In this document: piece after piece, positions 1 through 8,837 of the stretch
Position numbering within the stretch: position 1 is the stretch's first letter
Layout: every line of letters begins with the position of its first letter
NCBI GenBank assembly: GCA_017849575.1
Contig: JAFIGV010000011.1
Coordinates: 1-64,000, forward strand
DNA from: Flavipsychrobacter sp.
GTDB lineage: Bacteria > Bacteroidota > Bacteroidia > Chitinophagales > Chitinophagaceae
Reading direction: 5' to 3'
DNA length: 64,000 bases
Notes under the pieces: model-generated
What the model was told of the DNA's origin: nothing
The model's input: only the letters and a program-made list of their open reading frames with translations
The model's database searches: none
Program-made: the position numbers and the translations under genes

Positions 1-255
1 ATTAGATTGCCTCTGCGTCCAAGGCTGAAGCCTGGGTTCGCACATCACCGACTGATGGAAACCCTTCTGAAACGGGTAGCAGAAAAACAACGCGTAACAC
101 TCAAACAACAGCTTAATCCCTCTCCGAGTTCTCAGTGCTGAATCGCTTCGGATAAAGACGGATTAGATAGCTTTTGCGCCCAAGGCTAAAGCCTTGGGTT
201 CGCTCATCACTGACTGATGGACATCCTACTGAAATGGCTAGCAGAAAAACGCACT
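1..255. repeat. Two copies of a palindrome-bearing repeat of about 90 bp
   Basis: Two imperfect direct copies lie at about 1-95 and 163-255. Both start with ATTAGAT, carry a central palindrome, and continue through TTCGC, CATCAC and GACTGATGGA to AGCAGAAAAAC. In the second copy the palindrome at 179-198 is perfect: CCCAAGGCT and AGCCTTGGG form a 9-bp stem around AA. In the first copy it is decayed. No gene is visible here. The family is distinct from the repeat that follows, though both contain the core GGCTnAAGCC. It is probably a non-autonomous REP/MITE-like element connected with the transposase at 652-1101; that link is inferred from proximity only. Confidence 0.7.
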
Positions 256-274
256 TGATGATTTTCAACGCTAC

Positions 275-663
275 ACTTTAACCCGGGGCTTTAGCCCCGG
301 GCACCGGCTAACACGATATTGGCTTTAGCCAAAGCCACTTCAAAACCAACGAAACATGATGGAAGAGCAAAAAGTAAACGACAATCAGTCAAGGCAGAAA
401 GATCGCGAACATCGGCAGTGATGAGTTTCCGCACTACCCTTCAACCCGGGGCTTTAGCCCCGGGCACAGGCTAACACAATATCGGCTTTAGCCAAAGCCT
501 CCAAAAAATAGACATGCTCATAATGCAAAAGCGCTACTTGACCGATATGTTCGTTCTCGGCTCTTGGACTACTTCGGCTTAGGAATGAATCTCAATCCAA
601 CTTTTCAACCCGGGGCTTTAGCCCCGGGAACACACTAACACGGCACCGGCTTTAGCCAAAGTC
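275..663. repeat. Three copies of a double-palindrome repeat beside a HUH transposase
   Basis: Copies at 281-336, 444-499 and 608-663 share ACCCGGGGCTTTAGCCCCGG followed by a short variable linker (CACCGGCTAACACGATAT-like) and a second palindrome GGCTTTAGCCAAAGCC. The first palindrome has an 8-bp stem CCCGGGGC/GCCCCGGG. Copy starts are 163 and 164 bp apart although the DNA between copies is not obviously alike. The last copy runs into the 3' end of the transposase gene. No gene is seen in the remaining sequence of 1-651. Confidence 0.85.
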
Positions 664-1101
664 TTTCAAGAATTCAACATCTGTATATCCTACTCCAGAC
701 AAGAATCTTTCATATTCCTCAGCAAAACTACTTTTTCGATGGTGTTCCTGTTGGTTGCGGATATATTTTCTTACCCGTTCAACTTTATCATCACTCACGG
801 ATGAAGCAAAGTACTTATCAGTCCATTCAAACTTCGTGTCTATTATCTTGTTCTTATTCACCCAAAAGGCAGACTCGCCCTTCAGCAACTGAATTTGCTT
901 TGCAATACTGTAATCCGATTTCAGTAACATCAGGACATGCAAATGATCATCGTGTCCGTTGATGGAATCAATGAAAATGCCTTTGTCTTCGGCATTCTTG
1001 CGGATGTGGTCACAAACTTTTTCGAGGGTGGGGGGCTTTAAGAAAGGCATTCGCCTTTTAGTACCCCAAACCGCATGTATCCAAATTTTGATGTACGACA
1101 T
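652..1101 (-). CDS. REP-associated (IS200-like, Y1) HUH transposase
   Basis: Small single-strand DNA transposase of the IS200/TnpA-REP superfamily, expected to nick and rejoin hairpin-bearing DNA through a tyrosine. The HUH metal motif is seen as HDDHLHVLM, and the candidate catalytic tyrosine lies in the later helix RKYIRNQQEHH. I chose the ATG at 1101 (MSYIKIWIHAVWG, a usual start for the family), giving 149 aa; an in-frame ATG at 1164 would add 21 residues. The stop codon and last codons lie inside a copy of the neighbouring palindromic repeat. It is more distant from the other two transposases of the window, which resemble each other. Domesticated REP function versus active insertion sequence cannot be decided here. 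Confidence 0.88.
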   Translation of the reverse strand: MSYIKIWIHAVWGTKRRMPFLKPPTLEKVCDHIRKNAEDKGIFIDSINGHDDHLHVLMLLKSDYSIAKQIQLLKGESAFWVNKNKIIDTKFEWTDKYFASSVSDDKVERVRKYIRNQQEHHRKSSFAEEYERFLSGVGYTDVEFLKDFG

Positions 1102-1273
1102 ATAGCTTGCTAAAGAATCATTGCATTCGATTCTTTCATAAGGATAGAGCATTCGGTTGTGCATCGCTCACACTATAATCTCACTGTCGTCTTTTATGAT
1201 TCAATTACTGTGTAGGATATGTACTCAATCTTTTTCAGTCACTTTCTTAGTGCCTCAGTCCATTATTGCTTTT

Positions 1274-2353
1274 CTACATCCTTCTGTACAAATCCTTGAT
1301 GGTATCTAAAGTTATCTTCTCCTTCCAGTCCGTGCCAATAGCATGGTTCCACATGTGCGGAAGATTGTAAGCGACTTGTGCCATTGCCGTTATTTGCTCT
1401 TCTGTCCAGTCTTTACTTAATCCCCGCGGTAGTGCTATATTATGTTGATGCAACATCTGCCTGAACTCCTCAAGTCCCTTAGGGTAATAGTCTTCAAGGT
1501 GCTGGAAGGCAAGGCAATTGGCATAGCAATGTTTTTCACCCAGTATTTTCGACAAGCCATAAGACAGTGCATGACATACGCCGACTTCCGAATAAGTAAG
1601 ACTTAGCCCACCCATTAACGAAGCCACCATCAGTTTATCATTGTTCTCAGGTGTTTGTCCGGCATTTTCACCCAAATATACCTCCTGGCATAGCTTCAGC
1701 GCCTGCTCGGCATAGGCATGGCTGAATGCATTGTTGAGTTGTCCGGTTTCTGATTCTATACAATGAATGTAAGTATCCATGCCCGTATAAAACCATTTAT
1801 CGCGTGGCACCGATTCTGTTAGCTCAGGATCGAGAATTACCTGATTAAACACCGTCCAGTCGCACTTTAGCCCCAACTTTTTCTCCGGACCAGTAAGTAC
1901 TGCCGTCATCGAAACCTCTGCGCCCGTACCCGAAATGGTAGGAACACCAAGGTGATAGATGCCGGGCTTTTTTACCAGATTCAAACCCTGATAAAGAGTG
2001 GAAGAACCTTCATTGGTAAACATCAGAGAGATAGCCTTGGCAATGTCCATAATGCTGCCACCACCAATACCAATAACGCCTGAAGGCAAGCCCTTTGAAG
2101 CCAGCACTTCGTCGCGCAGCGTATCAATTTGTTCCGTAGTAGGTTCGTGCGGATCTACGTCAATAAACCGTACTACATCTTCATCACCGGCGGGCAGTCG
2201 CTTTTCAAGCTCTTTGCCTTTAAAATATTGATCCACCACGAAGAGAAAAAAATGATCATTTTCTTTTCTGACCGGCTCCAGGATGTCTTTCATCGTGTTG
2301 AAACTGCCACGACCGAAAACAACTTTCTCGATGTTTTTGAAATTCTTATGCAT
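1274..2353 (-). CDS. kdnB: 3-deoxy-D-manno-octulosonate 8-oxidase (KdnB), iron-dependent alcohol dehydrogenase family
   Basis: Predicted to oxidise the C8 hydroxyl of Kdo so that the partner aminotransferase can make 8-amino-Kdo (Kdo8N), a sugar that replaces Kdo in some lipopolysaccharides. The protein is a group III Fe-ADH: a nucleotide-binding glycine motif GIGGGSIMDIAKA near residue 100, and metal-ligand region residues in GMDTYIHCIES and GVCHALSYGLSK. The ATG at 2353 (MHKNFKNIEKVVFGRG) overlaps the end of kdnA by 8 bp, so translation is probably coupled; an upstream ATG at 2365 is possible. Length (359 aa) fits the family. The assignment rests on recognition of the sequence type and on its pairing with kdnA and nearby waaA. 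Confidence 0.85.
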   Translation of the reverse strand: MHKNFKNIEKVVFGRGSFNTMKDILEPVRKENDHFFLFVVDQYFKGKELEKRLPAGDEDVVRFIDVDPHEPTTEQIDTLRDEVLASKGLPSGVIGIGGGSIMDIAKAISLMFTNEGSSTLYQGLNLVKKPGIYHLGVPTISGTGAEVSMTAVLTGPEKKLGLKCDWTVFNQVILDPELTESVPRDKWFYTGMDTYIHCIESETGQLNNAFSHAYAEQALKLCQEVYLGENAGQTPENNDKLMVASLMGGLSLTYSEVGVCHALSYGLSKILGEKHCYANCLAFQHLEDYYPKGLEEFRQMLHQHNIALPRGLSKDWTEEQITAMAQVAYNLPHMWNHAIGTDWKEKITLDTIKDLYRRM

Positions 2354-3554
2354 GTGCGGTAGCAAGTGCTTTTTTTACGCAATCTGATATTTTGTTTGCC
2401 AGGGCTTTCACTTCCTCTTCTGTCCAGGTGCAGCGAATACCAAAAGAGATAAGTCTGCCGATCACTTCCTGCGACTTGGGTAGAGAAAGATGCTGATAAT
2501 CCTGCGGAGCGCCAACCACCTCTACGGTAAGTGGCGAAGCGGTTTTCATATTTTTCAGATGATCCCACTGATTGATGAAGTGATACATGTTGGTGTACCA
2601 GTAGTTAAAGCCGCCAATTCCGGCTTCATTCATCGCAGCTACGGTGCGTTTCGCAGCTTCAGTATCCGGCAAAAGGAGGTTAAGAAATGTTGCGGAATCG
2701 CCAGATGGATCGGCAAGGCGGGCAAAAGAAATACCATCTGTCTTTGAAAGTATTTCCGTCAGTATGCCTTTATATTTTCTATTGATCTCACGGATATGAG
2801 GTACTTTTCTGGTTTGTGCTAAACCTACTGCGGCATTCAGTTCACCGATCCGGTAGTTAAAGCCGAGCACAGGATGTTGCTCCATGCCGCGGTTATTGCC
2901 TTCATGGTTGTGTCCGTGGTCCGAGTAGCAATCGGCAATTTTGTAAACGGCTTCGCTGTTCGTCACCATCACCCCCCCTTCGCCCGCAGTGGCAATTTTA
3001 AAAAAGTCGAAAGAATAGCTGCCGGCAGTGCCGAAAAGCCCTGTGGACGTGCCTTTGTACGATGCAGCAAAAGCCTGACCTGCATCTTCTACCAGCACAA
3101 GATTATGTTTTTTTATCACCGCCATAATGGGGTCCATATCTGCCATACCGCCGCACATATGCACCAGACACACAGCCTTGGTTTTGGGAGAAATGGCTTT
3201 TTCAATTCCCTCTGCGCTCAGACAAAGCGTTTCATCTACTTCTGCAAATACAGGCAATGCCCCCACAAATAATACCGCTTCTATGGTCGCAATAAACGTA
3301 AATGGCGGTACAATTACCTCATCGCCCGCACCAATGCCTGAAGCAGCGAGTGCTGTAGCCACAGCCGTAGAACCACTGCTCATGGCATGGGCATACTTTG
3401 CACCCGTTATTTTCTTTACCTCGTCTTCAAACTCTTTAGCTTTCCAGTGACCATTGCGTTGTGCATCATGACCATAGCGAAAGAGGATGCCGGTGTCTAA
3501 TACATCATTTACTTCTTTTCTTTCTTCTGCGCCAAAGAGTTCTGTTCCGGGCAT
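2346..3554 (-). CDS. kdnA: 8-amino-3,8-dideoxy-manno-octulosonate aminotransferase (KdnA), DegT/DnrJ/EryC1 family
   Basis: PLP-dependent sugar aminotransferase expected to aminate the 8-oxo-Kdo made by KdnB, with glutamate as donor, giving Kdo8N in the cytoplasm. Visible family features are AMSSGSTAVATALAASG near the N-terminus (phosphate contact), VEDAGQAFAASYKG (Asp that contacts the pyridine ring) and SFDFFKIATAGEGG, whose lysine should form the Schiff base. The start at 3554 (MPGTELFGAEE) is preferred over 3587. It is the first gene of a two-gene unit with kdnB and has its own TAnnTTTG element just upstream. The general DegT family is certain; KdnA rather than another sugar aminotransferase is inferred from sequence type plus the KdnB partner. 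Confidence 0.85.
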   Translation of the reverse strand: MPGTELFGAEERKEVNDVLDTGILFRYGHDAQRNGHWKAKEFEDEVKKITGAKYAHAMSSGSTAVATALAASGIGAGDEVIVPPFTFIATIEAVLFVGALPVFAEVDETLCLSAEGIEKAISPKTKAVCLVHMCGGMADMDPIMAVIKKHNLVLVEDAGQAFAASYKGTSTGLFGTAGSYSFDFFKIATAGEGGVMVTNSEAVYKIADCYSDHGHNHEGNNRGMEQHPVLGFNYRIGELNAAVGLAQTRKVPHIREINRKYKGILTEILSKTDGISFARLADPSGDSATFLNLLLPDTEAAKRTVAAMNEAGIGGFNYWYTNMYHFINQWDHLKNMKTASPLTVEVVGAPQDYQHLSLPKSQEVIGRLISFGIRCTWTEEEVKALANKISDCVKKALATAHA

Positions 3555-3573
3555 AATGTAAAATTTTAGACCG

Positions 3574-3581
3574 CAAAAGTA
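3574..3581 (-). promoter_or_regulatory. Candidate -7 promoter element for kdnAB
   Basis: On the minus strand TACTTTTG matches the Bacteroidota TAnnTTTG -7 element, 20 bp upstream of the kdnA ATG. No convincing -33 TTG was found. Confidence 0.5.
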
Positions 3582-3601
3582 ACTCAATAAACAGATTTAG
3601 A

Positions 3602-5509
3602 TTAGCCGTCGGCTTTGAAAATTATGTGGTAGTTATTGTCGGATATTAAAGTTTTCGCAAGCGTTTGGTAGCTTTTATATAATGTGGGAGGATATTTACC
3701 AGCCACAATTGCGAGCTTCCTGACCATTTGTACATCATTCCCTACCCGCGTGGCACTGAAAATCAGGTATCCGAATGGGTGATTTAATGAAATGGACTGA
3801 GGCAGGACGGAAACCTTGTATCCTTCCGGAGCTTTCACAATGAAAGTGTCAGTAAACGATCGCGATTCATTTAGGATAAATGGTTCCTTCCGCTCGTCAA
3901 TTGAATAGTCCACAGAAATTCTCCGGGGCAAGAGATTACCATCAAAAAACTTTACCGAGCCGGCTTTACTTACCAAAGCGTTAACCTGCATCTTTAACGT
4001 TTGCTGAAATTGATATTCCATACCCTCGTAGCGTTCTTCGTGCTGTTCTTCAATTATTCTAAACGCCTTGAACTGCAAACGTTGCGTCATCAATTCGTTC
4101 ACATCAAGAGCGTTTTTCCCCGTCAGCGCGCTTCGATATTCGAAACCTTCGGCACCGTGAAATACGTTTGAGGTTTGCAGTGTGGCAGAATTGTCGTCGT
4201 TTAATATTGCCACAGTTTTGGAAAAAGTTGCGTTGTAAGCTGTGTCATAATAGGGAGTTTCCACAAGTCCGCATACACCTTCTTTAAAAATCAGTCCGGT
4301 TCTGCCTGCGGTAAACTTCCCAAGATAATTTGCAGGAAGCCTCTTACTGGTACATTCCAGCCAAACGGTATCCGTATTTCGAGGTATCATGAGGATGACA
4401 TGATTAAATACGTCTGAAACGAATTCCCTGTCCAAAGTGTCAGGCTTTTCGCCGGCAGCCACCAGTACGGGATGTGCTGTAATTCCGGCACTCTTCAACA
4501 AAGACATCATGAAGTTAGTCAGTGCCTTACAATCACCATATTTTTTCTGACAAACAAATGCAGCATCAAGTGTTTGCCAGCCGCCAATTCCATATTGAAT
4601 GGACACATAGCGGGTATTCTCCTGTAGGTATTGGTACAATAACCTAATTTTTTCGTTTTCGGTCTTGCCGGCACACATCTTAGTTACCTCATCCTTTGTG
4701 TCCTGTAAGAGCTGATCTCTGTTTGCATTCAACCGATAAACAAATCTTCCTAAACTATCCCAACTGGCATAGCTGCCCGGTACTTTGTTAAGTTCAAAAT
4801 TTCGCAGTGCAATAGAGACTTCCAACACGCCTTCTCTCTCATCAATATCGGTAGTGTCCTTCATAGTTCTTGCGGCAATCTGTGCTAAAGACCATTTGCT
4901 TTGTCTGCCTTCTTTGTCCAACGCGGTACTTTGCACAAACCCGCCTTTAGTTTGAACATTAAAGTCCATTTCCGCCGGAAGATTCAGCGTTACTGAAACC
5001 GGACCGGAAGCAACATTTGTCGGAAGTTTGTTTGAATAGCCAGGTAGGACAAAGCTTTGGTTGGACTGTAATTCATAAGACACTTCAACTGTGCAGGGAA
5101 TCGGAACTTTTCGGAAGGCAGCATACCGGATCATCCAGTCGTCATAATAACCTGCAATGGTTTGACTGTTGGACTTTCCAAAATCTGCCAACGGTATGTT
5201 GTCTATCTCTTTTCCCAAACTATCAAAAAGGCAAAACTTTACTTTTCGAAGTTCGACCATTGGAGAAGTAGGTATTTCCAAAAACGCATAACGCAATTGC
5301 CTTTTATTATAAATGGTAACAGCATATTTTTTCCTGATGACAACATTAGATGCCGAACGAACGTTGAGCTCCAAATCATCGAAATGAAAATAGGCATCCA
5401 GATTCTTCCGCTTTGAAGAATCCAGCTTCCTTAGATCATAGGGACTATCCCGGGCAATAACGGAAGTAAATAGAAAAAGAAGGGTTGCAAAAGAGAGAAT
5501 GAATTTCAT
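3602..5509 (-). CDS. DUF3857 and transglutaminase-like secreted protein
   Basis: Exported protein of 635 aa with a signal peptide (MKFILSFATLLFLFTSVIA). An N-terminal DUF3857 beta domain is followed by a transglutaminase-like fold. The cysteine is present in KKYGDCKALT near residue 321 and the histidine in FNHVILMIP near 370; the usual third acidic residue appears as Glu in WLECTSK. A C-terminal beta-rich DUF2569/DUF3858-like region follows. Bacteroidota often carry such proteins in pairs, as here: the next gene upstream ends 1 nt before this start, so the two are likely co-transcribed. Function is unknown; a periplasmic peptidase or transpeptidase-like activity is only inference from the catalytic residues. 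Confidence 0.85.
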   Translation of the reverse strand: MKFILSFATLLFLFTSVIARDSPYDLRKLDSSKRKNLDAYFHFDDLELNVRSASNVVIRKKYAVTIYNKRQLRYAFLEIPTSPMVELRKVKFCLFDSLGKEIDNIPLADFGKSNSQTIAGYYDDWMIRYAAFRKVPIPCTVEVSYELQSNQSFVLPGYSNKLPTNVASGPVSVTLNLPAEMDFNVQTKGGFVQSTALDKEGRQSKWSLAQIAARTMKDTTDIDEREGVLEVSIALRNFELNKVPGSYASWDSLGRFVYRLNANRDQLLQDTKDEVTKMCAGKTENEKIRLLYQYLQENTRYVSIQYGIGGWQTLDAAFVCQKKYGDCKALTNFMMSLLKSAGITAHPVLVAAGEKPDTLDREFVSDVFNHVILMIPRNTDTVWLECTSKRLPANYLGKFTAGRTGLIFKEGVCGLVETPYYDTAYNATFSKTVAILNDDNSATLQTSNVFHGAEGFEYRSALTGKNALDVNELMTQRLQFKAFRIIEEQHEERYEGMEYQFQQTLKMQVNALVSKAGSVKFFDGNLLPRRISVDYSIDERKEPFILNESRSFTDTFIVKAPEGYKVSVLPQSISLNHPFGYLIFSATRVGNDVQMVRKLAIVAGKYPPTLYKSYQTLAKTLISDNNYHIIFKADG

Positions 5510-5510
5510 A

Positions 5511-7385
5511 CTACTGACTTTTGGGGGTTACAAGACAGGATTGCGATTGAAGCTGTATCACTTCGTCGAAAAACGACCGAAGACTGTTGTAGTCTTTAAC
5601 ATCGAAATTCGTGTCTCTCAATTGAAGCTTTGTATTTAAAATAAGCTGGTTGCTTTCTCTTTCGTAAGTAATGAAGTAGGAATAGTAACTGTTTTCCGAC
5701 AACACCACCTTACTTGATTTGGGCAGTTCGGACACTTCAAAATCGTCGGGCAACTTCAAAACCATTGAATAGATATGGTCTGTCTGCACACCCATTGCAA
5801 TCGGGTAGGTTCTTTTAGGCGATGAAAATGGATTTTTTTCAAACATCTTATAAAACGCTGGCTTGATGATCAATCCCGTAGCATCTTTGTCCCAATTCCA
5901 ACTGAGCGTATAGGAAAGTGACAAAACAGAATCCGGAGCATTAAGATTGCGTACTTCGAAACTTTTGAGGCTCGGTTCAAAACTCATAGAACGGACTTCG
6001 TCCATCACCTCTTCCCTTAAACTGCTGCTATCCCTTCTCCATACGGATCTGAGATAAGAAGCAGAAAAAGGCCCATAGGTATGTCTTACCGTCACAGTAT
6101 ATTCACCTGTCTTGTTGCTGTCGGTCTTCAGCACGACGGTATTTCGTTCCTTTAACTCCGATGGCTCCAGATTTAAACCATAGCCGGTAGAGTCAACCAC
6201 CCAGGCAAAACCGTTATAACAACGCTTGTCCAAAAAACCGAAAGGGTTTTCTTTTGCGCTTGCATCCAGGAAGTAAGCAACACTGTCCACAATTACCCGG
6301 CAAACCATATAGTTGAAGCTGTTTAAATTGGGAACATTAGGACTTGCACTCTTGTTTCCCGTAATTGAAAGCAACACCGGATTTGCCTTCAACCCTGCTC
6401 CCTTCAATAGTAACACCAACTGAAAATTGACGCCCGCTACACTACCCCTTTTTATTTTCCAGGTGGTATCTGGTAGCGTTCCCGGTGCTATAGTTTCAAT
6501 CTTATTGCACTTGAAACTATCTCTTACAAAGGCGAATATTCTCCTGGCCTTTTCCTCGTCAGTCTGCGAACCATTCACAAGTCGCTTCCCGTTTGTTATA
6601 AAACTGGAAGGAAGTTTTGCAAGCCCGGGATAGAAAGTTTCCTCCTCGTACAACGATGTGTTGAGCTCTTCCCAGGTTCTTTTTAACTTACCCGCTAAAA
6701 AAAAATAAAAGTCGATACCTTCTATCAAATCAACCGGGTTAAGCACATATGGCTCTTCTTCCAAAACAGGAATGTTTCGGCGCACCCATGTTTTTGAAGC
6801 CGTAGCAACTAAGGATTTGCTTTGAAAAACATAGGACTCTGGCAAGGGCAGTCCGGACGTTGCCGGATTTTTTTCAGCGAAATCAACAAATTTTTCCCGC
6901 GAGGTGGCGATGTAATACAATGAAACTTCTTTCGGATAGATAATCTGAAGTTCGCAAAACAGAACCGGGTAATTGGACTGAAAGACAAAGGGTATGTGGG
7001 AGTAACTCGCTGCGTTTTCCAGTTCCATTTCAAAATCGATAACGGAACCAACCTTTACAGAAGGCAGACTGACTTTTACATAGCGCATTAAACCCGTAGT
7101 CACAATGTTCAGATCCTTCGTATTGAAGGTGCTTGTTACAACTTTATCATCTTCCAAATTGTAAGTTGTTCCCTTAAGTTTTACCACGTCGGTATATTCG
7201 CTTCCAATAGGCACGGAAATATCTCCGTTCGAAATAGCATTCTGACTTAAGATTTTCAAGGTTAAATGCTCTTTATAATGAAGCGAAACGTAGCGCGTAT
7301 AGACCCAATCGACAGAATAGATTCGTTGCTCCCTCAACCATATTGCATTAGCAGAAGAATCGATGTCATAACGTTTACATGCCAA
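5511..7385 (-). CDS. DUF3857 protein with degenerate transglutaminase domain; reading frame cut from its signal peptide by an amber codon
   Basis: The open part begins at a TTG (7385) with no signal peptide, but the same frame continues upstream through an amber codon (7437-7439) to an ATG at 7496 that encodes a good signal peptide. The intact ancestor was thus an exported protein of about 662 aa. It has the same layout as its downstream partner: DUF3857 domain, transglutaminase-like fold, beta-rich tail. The catalytic cysteine position is Val (RGSVAGVNFQ in place of YGDCKALTNF) and the histidine position is Tyr (FNYMVC in place of FNHVI), so enzyme activity is unlikely. It may be a binding partner of the active paralogue, a fresh pseudogene, or a base-call error may have made the stop. 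Confidence 0.75.
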   Translation of the reverse strand: MACKRYDIDSSANAIWLREQRIYSVDWVYTRYVSLHYKEHLTLKILSQNAISNGDISVPIGSEYTDVVKLKGTTYNLEDDKVVTSTFNTKDLNIVTTGLMRYVKVSLPSVKVGSVIDFEMELENAASYSHIPFVFQSNYPVLFCELQIIYPKEVSLYYIATSREKFVDFAEKNPATSGLPLPESYVFQSKSLVATASKTWVRRNIPVLEEEPYVLNPVDLIEGIDFYFFLAGKLKRTWEELNTSLYEEETFYPGLAKLPSSFITNGKRLVNGSQTDEEKARRIFAFVRDSFKCNKIETIAPGTLPDTTWKIKRGSVAGVNFQLVLLLKGAGLKANPVLLSITGNKSASPNVPNLNSFNYMVCRVIVDSVAYFLDASAKENPFGFLDKRCYNGFAWVVDSTGYGLNLEPSELKERNTVVLKTDSNKTGEYTVTVRHTYGPFSASYLRSVWRRDSSSLREEVMDEVRSMSFEPSLKSFEVRNLNAPDSVLSLSYTLSWNWDKDATGLIIKPAFYKMFEKNPFSSPKRTYPIAMGVQTDHIYSMVLKLPDDFEVSELPKSSKVVLSENSYYSYFITYERESNQLILNTKLQLRDTNFDVKDYNSLRSFFDEVIQLQSQSCLVTPKSQ

Positions 7386-7436
7386 ATGCTGCCTTATATA
7401 ACTAGTAAAGTCAGAATAGTATAGCTCGTCGGGGAC

Positions 7437-7496
7437 CTATGCAAAAGATTGAAGGCATGATAAGGTCGCCAGAAAAGTTAGTAGGATTTTTTGCAT
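7437..7496 (-). other. Orphaned signal peptide of the DUF3857 protein, ended by in-frame TAG
   Basis: ATG at 7496 starts MQKILLTFLATLSCLQSFA, a clear Sec signal peptide of 19 residues, then TAG at 7439-7437, then VPDELYYSDF in the same frame running without a break into the 624-residue frame at 7385. The TAG stands where Gln (CAG) is commonly found at +1 of Bacteroidota signal peptides, so one C-to-T change would explain it. Confidence 0.8.
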
Positions 7497-7596
7497 AGAA
7501 ATTTATCGGACGCTAATATATAAATTTCGGAAAACAAACCTTCGGAATATATCCTAAGTCAACATCTTTGAACCAGCATTTCATGCCCTTTGCACA

Positions 7597-8832
7597 TTAT
7601 GACCTCAAAGGTAGTTGCGAAAGGATTTTCTGTGTAGCGCCGATATTTCCGGCTACAAAAAGTTCCAATTGCCGATGCAGTTGTTTAAGAAGGTTGCTAT
7701 CACTACTAAGTTTTTCAAGTACTGTTCGGAAAGCTAGTTCATGTTCTACCGGAAATGCAAGACCACATGCTACCAGTTCATTAGCCTCCACAAACTTCTT
7801 ATACACAGGTCCAAAAATCACGGGAAGCCCGAATACTGCCGGTTCGAGCGTATTGTGGATGCCGCCTTTTTGAAAACCGCCACCCACATACGCAATGTAT
7901 CCATATCGGTAAATGCTGGCAAGCATACCAATATTGTCTATCACCAATATGCGTGCGCTGAGGTTGTCTGAAATTTTCGAAAAGAAGACTATGTCATCAG
8001 CAAAGATGTCCGCGATCTGACGGAGATGTTGAGGATCTATTTCATGCGGGGCAATAATCAACTTCCAGTTGCCGGGCAGCGCTGAAAAACTCTGTTTCAG
8101 CAATCGTTCATCTTCGGGCCAAGTGCTTCCTGCAATTAACACCGGTGCATCGCCTTTCCATTGTTCTATTTCCGGAAACTTCTTTGCCTGTTGGGCAATC
8201 TCATAAACACGGTCATAGCGGGTATCGCCCGTCACCTCAACATTTGTAAAGCCTATTTGCTGAAGCAACTTCTTTGACTGTTCATCCTGCACAAAAAAGT
8301 AACTTACTTTCTTGAGGATACTTCGAAAAAAAACTCCGTACTCTTTAAAGAAAGCCTGCTCTTTTCTGAAAGCGGCAGAGATGAGGATCAGCGGTATCCG
8401 GCGCTCCGAAAGGCCATTGAAATAGTGGTACCAGAATTCGTACTTCACAAAAATGGCGAGCGAAGGATTAACTGCTTTGATAAACTTTGCGCTCCGGCGA
8501 AATCCATCCAACGGGAGATAAAAAATATAGTCAGCATGGGGATAGTTCTTTTGAAGTTCGTATCCGGATGGTGAAAAGAAAGTAAGCACAATCTTGAATT
8601 CAGGACGGTCCTTTTTCAGCTTTTCTATCAACGGCCTTCCTTGTTCGAATTCGCCTACCGACGAGCAGTGTATCCAGATTCGCTTTTCGTGGCGGCCCAG
8701 CGATTGCTCTATGTTGTGCAATAATCCCTTCCTTCCACGCACCCATAGCAGAGCTTTAGGATTGAAGCCGGCTGCAATAGAAATGGAAATCTTATAGAGA
8801 AAAAGAAACAGGTTGTAGAGAGCAAGTTGCAC
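7597..8832 (-). CDS. waaA: 3-deoxy-D-manno-octulosonic acid (Kdo) transferase
   Basis: GT30 glycosyltransferase that moves Kdo (or Kdo8N) from CMP-Kdo to lipid A on the inner face of the inner membrane. The start is GTG, followed by MQLALYNLFLFLYK, the usual N-terminal membrane anchor of WaaA, then LLWVRGRKG and the conserved IHCSSVGEFEQGRPLIEKL. Later features are PLILISAAFR and the donor-site region YVGGGFQKGGIHNTLEPAVFGLPV with the typical EP(A/L)xxGxP element. Length of 411 aa is usual for Bacteroidota. It stands alone between the DUF3857 pair and a divergent gene. Its closeness to kdnAB suggests that this strain may load Kdo8N onto lipid A. Confidence 0.95.
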   Translation of the reverse strand: MQLALYNLFLFLYKISISIAAGFNPKALLWVRGRKGLLHNIEQSLGRHEKRIWIHCSSVGEFEQGRPLIEKLKKDRPEFKIVLTFFSPSGYELQKNYPHADYIFYLPLDGFRRSAKFIKAVNPSLAIFVKYEFWYHYFNGLSERRIPLILISAAFRKEQAFFKEYGVFFRSILKKVSYFFVQDEQSKKLLQQIGFTNVEVTGDTRYDRVYEIAQQAKKFPEIEQWKGDAPVLIAGSTWPEDERLLKQSFSALPGNWKLIIAPHEIDPQHLRQIADIFADDIVFFSKISDNLSARILVIDNIGMLASIYRYGYIAYVGGGFQKGGIHNTLEPAVFGLPVIFGPVYKKFVEANELVACGLAFPVEHELAFRTVLEKLSSDSNLLKQLHRQLELFVAGNIGATQKILSQLPLRS

Positions 8833-8837
8833 GCGGT

